From the NCBI GenBank assembly GCA_014238775.1, contig JABAAK010000078.1, positions 1 to 10,923 of the forward strand: a stretch of 10,923 nucleotides of DNA, written 5' to 3'. This stretch comes from Candidatus Paceibacter sp. (lineage in GTDB: Bacteria; Patescibacteriota; Minisyncoccia; Phycocordibacterales; JABAAK01). The notes beneath the pieces are model-generated. The model was given only the letters and a program-made list of their open reading frames with translations. It had not been told where the DNA came from and did not search any database. Position numbers and translations under genes: made by a program. The first letter of the stretch is position 1. The number at the start of each line of letters is the position of its first letter. Of this stretch, positions 8,092-10,923 are shown piece after piece.

Positions 8092-8282
8092 TACTGCCGC
8101 CTCTTTTTGCGTACTTGTCCTCGGCAACATCGACATACTTTGCTGCCGTTCTTGTCGATAACAGTACCGCTGGCCTTGAGTACAATGTCGCATCTTGTAC
8201 AGCGTACTTTGTCATGGTAAACACCAGTGCCAACAACTAGCGAGGCTTTATGTCTGACACAAGTGCCTTTGCACTCTAGCAT
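8091..8282 (-). CDS. Small zinc-binding protein, ECKGTC type
   Basis: This 63-residue basic protein has three cysteine clusters: C4-x3-C8 in MLECKGTCVRHKA, C28-x2-C31 in VRCTRC, and C50-x-C52-C53 in VCRCC. It ends in a strongly basic tail (RGQVRKKRRQ). The pattern closely resembles short proteins that I associate with thaumarchaeal genomes, beginning ECKGTC-x-R-x-K-A and carrying a C-terminal C-x2-C zinc ribbon. Their function is not known to me. The basic tail suggests binding of DNA, RNA or an acidic partner. The ATG overlaps the stop of the previous gene (TAATG) and has GAGGT 7 bases upstream. Its own stop overlaps the terminase nuclease ATG (TAATG), so nuclease translation may depend on this gene. 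Confidence 0.8.
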   Translation of the reverse strand: MLECKGTCVRHKASLVVGTGVYHDKVRCTRCDIVLKASGTVIDKNGSKVCRCCRGQVRKKRRQ

Positions 8283-8428
8283 TATCGTAACCTCTCATTC
8301 ATTGCGCCGCCGATGTTAGCGCCGCATATACAGCCGTATGTACTGCACTCTTTGCCTTTGTGTCCAGGACATCCGCAAACTCTGCAAGAGTCGTTACGTA
8401 CTCGCTCCCAGTTATTAGCAGAGCTCAC
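8282..8428 (-). CDS. Small CCHC zinc-knuckle protein
   Basis: With the GTG at 8428 the product is 48 residues. It holds a perfect CCHC zinc knuckle, C15-x2-C18-x4-H23-x4-C28 (CRVCGCPGHKGKEC), followed by C33-x-C35. Zinc knuckles of this spacing usually bind single-stranded nucleic acid. I preferred GTG 8428 because it overlaps the stop of the preceding gene as GTGA, like the neighbours. An ATG at 8479 in the same frame would add 17 residues and overlap the preceding gene by 55 bases. Neither start has a good Shine-Dalgarno, so the start is uncertain while the frame is not. The stop overlaps the next ATG (TAATG). The gene belongs to the zinc-protein cluster lying between the two terminase domains. 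Confidence 0.68.
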   Translation of the reverse strand: MSSANNWERVRNDSCRVCGCPGHKGKECSTYGCICGANIGGAMNERLR

Positions 8429-8640
8429 GGTACCACGCCGCGTATTGTATACTGTGTGCACGGACAGCCTGGCACACATGCACCTTTGCCGCCGACATGG
8501 CTTGCCTTTTCATGCTGGCAATCGCATGCAGTATCAGTACCTCTTGGTATAGCGCGTGCGTTTTCACAGTAACTACATTTGGTACCCATGTTACGGCCGC
8601 ACTTGCGACACTTGCGTCCGGTGCGCCGCTGTCCAATCAT
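8425..8640 (-). CDS. Small protein with two zinc-binding modules
   Basis: This 71-residue protein, starting MIGQRRTGRKC, has an N-terminal four-cysteine zinc ribbon (C11-x2-C14, C22-x2-C25). The second module is C39-x-C41-x-H43-x4-H48-x6-C55-x3-C59-x-C61, followed by T-Q-Y. The second module has the same layout as the one in the gene at 8882-9112, which suggests duplication within the cluster. I chose the ATG at 8640, which overlaps the previous stop as ATGA. The longer frame to 8685 would begin with GTG and overlap the upstream gene by 49 bases. A GGAG lies 12 bases upstream, a rather long spacing. The function is unknown. Nucleic-acid or protein binding through zinc is the only supportable role. 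Confidence 0.75.
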   Translation of the reverse strand: MIGQRRTGRKCRKCGRNMGTKCSYCENARAIPRGTDTACDCQHEKASHVGGKGACVPGCPCTQYTIRGVVP

Positions 8641-8882
8641 CTCGCACACTCTCTCCAATTCTTGATACTCATGTGAGGTCCACACTCACACTTGCCGTTA
8701 TCTGCAGTACATCGTAAGTTTGGCTGACATACGAGTATTGTACCAAAGGCGTCACGCTTTACTACCTTGTGATCAATGACGTCAGAATAATGCAAAGCGA
8801 CTTGGTGACCGCACTTTGGACACATCTGGTCTATGCCAGTACCAGGTTTAAACTCGGAGCCGCTTGGTAGTATTATCGGCAT
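8637..8882 (-). CDS. Small zinc-ribbon protein
   Basis: This 81-residue protein starts MPIILPSGSEF. It has a zinc-ribbon half-site C21-x2-C24 that continues as G-H26-x4-H31, and further cysteines at C52, C58, C65 and C67 (the last two in C-x-C). The CGH-x4-H element also occurs in the neighbour at 8882-9112, although here the first pair is C-x2-C rather than C-x-C. I chose the ATG at 8882 because it overlaps the previous stop as TGATG and has GAGGT 9 bases upstream; a GTG immediately before it is less likely. It sits in the cluster of overlapping small genes between the terminase ATPase and nuclease. I do not recognise a named family. Confidence 0.75.
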   Translation of the reverse strand: MPIILPSGSEFKPGTGIDQMCPKCGHQVALHYSDVIDHKVVKRDAFGTILVCQPNLRCTADNGKCECGPHMSIKNWRECAR

Positions 8883-9112
8883 CACTCGTCTACCTCTGGC
8901 CTATGTGACCAATCAGCAAAGTATGGCGTGCCTTGTCTGAATTGAGTACACTGGCACAAAGCGTAAGCGCATATGGTAGGTCCCTCTCCTCTGTTATGCG
9001 AGTCCTCGCTATGTCCGCAAGTGCAATATCCAGCGTACGGATCCTTTGCGGCTCTGCGATATTTCAGCGCGCATTTTATCCGTGTTAATATCAATTGCAG
9101 TACGCGTCTCAT
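8882..9112 (-). CDS. Small zinc protein with C-x-C-G-H-x4-H module
   Basis: This 76-residue protein has a basic, partly hydrophobic N-terminal helix (about residues 2-22). A compact module follows: C30-x-C32-G-H34-x4-H39-x8-C48-x4-C53-x-C55, then T-Q-F. Modules of this type are, to my knowledge, frequent in small proteins of Nitrososphaerota, where their function is unclear, and this is one reason for the host call. There is a 47-base gap to the previous gene. The ATG has no Shine-Dalgarno but has a TATA-like ATAAAT at -29 to -24, so a leaderless transcript may start here and cover the rest of the zinc cluster and the terminase nuclease. The stop overlaps the next ATG (TGATG). Confidence 0.78.
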   Translation of the reverse strand: MRRVLQLILTRIKCALKYRRAAKDPYAGYCTCGHSEDSHNRGEGPTICAYALCQCTQFRQGTPYFADWSHRPEVDE

Positions 9113-9135
9113 ACTTACGCATACTCGGCTAGTGA

Positions 9136-9141
9136 ATTTAT
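9136..9141 (-). promoter_or_regulatory. TATA-like box inside the zinc-protein cluster
   Basis: ATAAAT on the minus strand lies 29 to 24 bases before the ATG at 9112, in a 47-base gap between two small genes. The run upstream of it (CTAAAACC) is A-rich, as archaeal BRE sites often are. The downstream ATG lacks a Shine-Dalgarno. It could drive the other five zinc genes and the terminase nuclease. Confidence 0.4.
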
Positions 9142-9159
9142 GGTTTTAGCATAGGCGGC

Positions 9160-9363
9160 TCATGTTGGCGGATCGTCCAGTATTGCTTGGAGGTTTGCCG
9201 AGTTATTGAGGCGATGGCGTTCTTTGGCGCTCCCAGACGAGCGCCGATCCGACCCATTATCAACAAAGCATTGGTACGTACAATACTTGCGTCTGTCATG
9301 TTCAGCCTCAAAGGCAACACCGCATCCATTACAGATCATCCAAATAAACGGCATGCCGCTCAT
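9160..9363 (-). CDS. Small zinc-finger protein next to the terminase ATPase
   Basis: This 67-residue protein has one short zinc finger, C11-x2-C14-x13-C28-x3-C32 (ICNGCGVAF, then RRKYCTYQC). This resembles the 'C-x2-C-G-x2-F...R-x-K-Y-C-S-x2-C' fingers common in small phage proteins, sometimes in front of HNH nuclease domains. The rest is short and polar (ending ILDDPPT), with no HNH residues that I can identify. The ATG overlaps the terminase ATPase stop as ATGA and has GAGGT 9 bases upstream, which strongly supports the start. A competing frame at 9138-9329 has no such start signals. As the first gene after the ATPase half, it could be an accessory of the packaging motor or the remnant of an inserted element; the sequence does not decide. 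Confidence 0.75.
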   Translation of the reverse strand: MSGMPFIWMICNGCGVAFEAEHDRRKYCTYQCFVDNGSDRRSSGSAKERHRLNNSANLQAILDDPPT

Positions 9364-10391
9364 ATATCCAGTACCTCTGTATCTGGCGGCGGACGTGCAA
9401 ACTCTCCAAAGGCTTTACCGCCGTACTGTGGCCACTTGCACTTGAATAGGCGCTCGTACTCATCTGTCGGCATGCCGCTCTCAAACGAGGCACGCATCTC
9501 TTTGGTTATGAGCCCGTACTTTACGTAATCGTCAATGTCGTATTGGTGGCAAGACCACGCCATAATTTTCTCGCTCTCCTTTTCTATTCCCTGCTCCAAG
9601 TCTATGATGTCGGCCTCTTGCTGGTCGGGGTTTATTCCCTCTAGGTTAAACTTGGTCTTGGCGATGTCCCAAAAGTGTCCGTAACGTCTGTGTCCAGGTA
9701 CTCCCTCCATGAGTATGCGCCCTTGCGAGTTGGCAATACGTCCGTATAGCGCGTTGAAAAATGACGTTTGGTCCACAGCCTTGACCTCTGCTGGATCTGT
9801 AATGTGTACACGTACAACGTCTGGCCAAGAGTATGCAAGACTCTCGCTGAATCCAATACCTGTAATCTTGCTAGGCAGTAACGGGTTATACGGATTTACA
9901 ATAACGGCTGTCGCCATGTTACTTTTCTCCTCTTTAAACAAGAACTTCTCCGGCTGTTTAATTAGATACTTGCGGTAGTTTGACGTGATGAGTAAACGCT
10001 TGAGCTCTAACACTAGCGCGTTAGCGAGCCGTTGAGTTGGCGCCATGAGCAGACATCTACCAGAGGCCCAGCGTGGCTGCAGTAACTCTGTCGTATCGAG
10101 GAGCATCCCACACATAGATACGCCGCCTCTGTTAGACTTGTGCACGAGTACGCATTGTGCTGGATCATTCCATATAGCAACTTGGTGCGGAGCCCAGACT
10201 GTAACCTGTGCTTTGTGCTTGCCAGTCTTGTCCATGTTACGAGGATGCGCAAAGCCGCCAATTGCTTTTAGAGCAGCATTTGCCTCTGTTGGAATCTTGA
10301 CACTCTGCTTTGCTTGAGCGGTGGCTATGTAGTTTATGGCCGCAGCCTCAAGGCTCGAGTGTTGGCTTTGCATCGCCTTGCTTAACGTCAT
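9360..10391 (-). CDS. Terminase large subunit, ATPase domain (separate gene)
   Basis: This 343-residue protein holds only the N-terminal motor half of a phage terminase. A Q-motif-like APHQVAIW spans 67-74. A deviant Walker A lies at about 84-93 (HKSNRGGVSM), without the classical GxxGxGKT. A Walker B-like strand, VVRVHITDPAEV (192-203), places D199 and E202 around a proline. A motif III-like segment (GRILMEGVPG, 224-233) follows. The end (DEYERLFKCKWPQYGG, 310-325) is the usual linker before the nuclease domain, but here the protein stops. ATP hydrolysis by this domain drives DNA into the procapsid through the portal. The nuclease half is encoded at 7357-8091. The ATG overlaps the terminase small-subunit gene by 44 bases. 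A TATA box at -29 with no Shine-Dalgarno supports this start, although an ATG at 10373 is possible. Confidence 0.83.
   Translation of the reverse strand: MTLSKAMQSQHSSLEAAAINYIATAQAKQSVKIPTEANAALKAIGGFAHPRNMDKTGKHKAQVTVWAPHQVAIWNDPAQCVLVHKSNRGGVSMCGMLLDTTELLQPRWASGRCLLMAPTQRLANALVLELKRLLITSNYRKYLIKQPEKFLFKEEKSNMATAVIVNPYNPLLPSKITGIGFSESLAYSWPDVVRVHITDPAEVKAVDQTSFFNALYGRIANSQGRILMEGVPGHRRYGHFWDIAKTKFNLEGINPDQQEADIIDLEQGIEKESEKIMAWSCHQYDIDDYVKYGLITKEMRASFESGMPTDEYERLFKCKWPQYGGKAFGEFARPPPDTEVLDI
9373..9377 (-). promoter_or_regulatory. Shine-Dalgarno of the first zinc gene
   Basis: GAGGT on the minus strand lies 9 bases before the ATG at 9363, inside the end of the terminase ATPase gene. The same motif and spacing occur before the ATG at 8882 (GAGGT at 8892-8896). 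Similar sites precede 8282 (GAGGT at 8290-8294, 7 bases) and 8091 (GAGG at 8100-8103, 8 bases). These sites fix the starts of the coupled genes. Confidence 0.5.
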
Positions 10392-10827
10392 GCAGATACT
10401 TACTCACGGCGGCATTTATAACCTCTTTTGGCGTCTTGGATATGGTCGCATCCAGTAACATCTCTTGCACTTTGGCCTTTGCAGTTATCGCTGATATCAG
10501 CGTTTTAGGATCGGCGTCTTTGTCTTTGGCGTTCTCACGCTGTAATACTTTGTCGAGCTCTCCCATGCAGTCGGCATACGTGTACTGTGCCATGTAGATG
10601 GCCATGCTTGCACGAGGCAAGTACCCAGGATCGTTTGTGATCCATCTGCCGCGTATTGCCACCATGTCTGCATTAATAGTTTTGACAGCTCCGAGACGGC
10701 GGCCGTCATCGTAAAAGGGATGTGGCGTTGCGGCGATTTGTGTTACCGTGAGTCCTCGTGTCATTAACAGCTCTACTTTACGTTGGCGTGCGGCCGTTGC
10801 CATTTGTGTCTTAACCGTCTTTGCCAT
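10348..10827 (-). CDS. Terminase small subunit-like DNA-binding protein
   Basis: Started at the ATG at 10827, this 159-residue protein begins MAKTVKTQMATAARQRKVEL. It contains a helix-turn-helix-like region at about residues 10-57 (RQRKVELLMTRGLTVTQIA, then a variable turn, then TINADMVAI). The remainder (about 70-155) is largely helical and charged, as in terminase small subunits, where it forms the oligomer. Such proteins recognise the packaging site and load the large subunit. The identification rests on this architecture and on lying directly before the terminase ATPase with a 44-base overlap; the sequence itself is too diverged for certainty. The frame could be extended to a TTG at 10839, but a strong TATA box 25 bases before the ATG and the absence of a Shine-Dalgarno favour a leaderless start at 10827. 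A general HTH regulator is the alternative. Confidence 0.62.
   Translation of the reverse strand: MAKTVKTQMATAARQRKVELLMTRGLTVTQIAATPHPFYDDGRRLGAVKTINADMVAIRGRWITNDPGYLPRASMAIYMAQYTYADCMGELDKVLQRENAKDKDADPKTLISAITAKAKVQEMLLDATISKTPKEVINAAVSKYLHDVKQGDAKPTLEP
10414..10421 (-). promoter_or_regulatory. TATA box for the terminase ATPase gene
   Basis: TTATAAAT on the minus strand lies 30 to 23 bases before the ATG at 10391, preceded by a purine-rich run (AAAAGAGG) that could serve as a BRE. It is inside the end of the terminase small-subunit gene. Its distance from the ATG matches the other four TATA-like boxes of the window. Confidence 0.45.
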
Positions 10828-10923
10828 GAATAGAGACAACGGCGCCTATATATAAAAACAATACACTATACGCCTAGCCCTCCAGTACCGCCGATATCGT
10901 CACTCAAAATCGGTAAAAATTCA
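10828..10923. other. Intergenic region upstream of the packaging genes
   Basis: These 96 bases hold no open frame I can support. They contain the TATA box described above, an 8-base palindrome CGATATCG (10892-10899), and an imperfect inverted repeat around the TATA box: GGCG-cc-TATA at 10841-10850 against TATACGCC at 10867-10874. The latter could be an operator, but the arms are short. The region continues beyond the right edge. Confidence 0.4.
10847..10858 (-). promoter_or_regulatory. Strong TATA box at the head of the gene block
   Basis: On the minus strand the 12-base run TTTTTATATATA lies 31 to 20 bases before the ATG at 10827. It contains the archaeal consensus TTTATATA and is the best promoter of the window. 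It fits a leaderless transcript that begins at or near the ATG and could run through the packaging genes. The same A/T tract could also act on the plus strand, but no plus-strand gene starts inside the window. Confidence 0.6.

Noticed and set aside
8091..8193. N-terminal extension of the terminase nuclease upstream of 8091
   Set aside because: The extension lies in another frame of the ECKGTC gene, is low in sense, and the ATG at 8091 has both a TAATG overlap and GAGG at 8 bases.
9138..9329. Alternative minus-strand frame overlapping the first zinc gene
   Set aside because: The competing frame at 9160-9363 has a zinc finger, an ATGA overlap and GAGGT at 9 bases. The alternative has none of these and only one cysteine-free product.
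8091..9360. Intein, intron or programmed frameshift that would rejoin the terminase halves
   Set aside because: No intein splice-junction blocks or homing nuclease are visible, the interval is filled with tightly overlapping small genes, and each half has its own start signals. Splicing cannot be ruled out from sequence alone but has no positive support.
1..10923. tRNA, rRNA, CRISPR array, insertion sequence or attachment site
   Set aside because: No cloverleaf-like run, regular direct-repeat array, transposase or flanking repeat was seen on either strand by eye.

Overview
The window looks like the packaging and structural block of a tailed, head-tail virus (Caudoviricetes-like) of archaea. 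All supported genes lie on the minus strand and read from the right end (10827) towards the left edge (position 1), where the last gene runs out of the window. The viral assignment rests on four proteins: a terminase large-subunit ATPase domain, a separately encoded terminase RNase H-like nuclease domain, a portal protein with a C-terminal MuF-like domain, and a very long fibre-like protein. The archaeal assignment rests on two things. The first is promoters: TATA boxes sit at about -29 to -23 from start codons that lack a Shine-Dalgarno, the usual layout of leaderless archaeal mRNA. The second is small cysteine-rich proteins whose patterns (C-x-C-G-H-x4-H...C-x-C, and an N-terminal ECKGTC followed by R-C-x2-C) resemble small zinc proteins I associate with Nitrososphaerota (Thaumarchaeota). 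The host call is inference from motif memory, not a search.

Layout from right to left: a terminase small-subunit-like gene (10348-10827); the terminase ATPase (9360-10391); six small genes each encoding a probable zinc-binding protein (8091-9363); the terminase nuclease domain (7357-8091); the portal-MuF fusion (5214-7322); a 43-residue microprotein (5090-5221); a 1316-residue fibre or adhesin (1140-5090); two small membrane proteins (751-1140 and 382-729), possibly holin-like; and an incomplete unknown gene (1-380). No capsid, scaffold, protease, tRNA, CRISPR array or mobile element is visible.

Expression seems to follow two modes. Five genes (10827, 10391, 9112, 7322, 729) have a TATA-like box 20-31 bases upstream of the ATG and no Shine-Dalgarno, which suggests leaderless transcripts. 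Most of the others overlap the stop codon of the gene before by one to four bases (TAATG, TGATG, ATGA), and five of these carry a GAGG-type Shine-Dalgarno 7-9 bases before the start, which suggests translational coupling inside polycistronic messages.

The most unusual point is that the terminase large subunit is split exactly at its domain boundary. The ATPase and nuclease are two genes separated by about 1.27 kb that holds the zinc-protein cluster. This may be a remodelled packaging motor working with accessory zinc proteins, or an old insertion that was stabilised.
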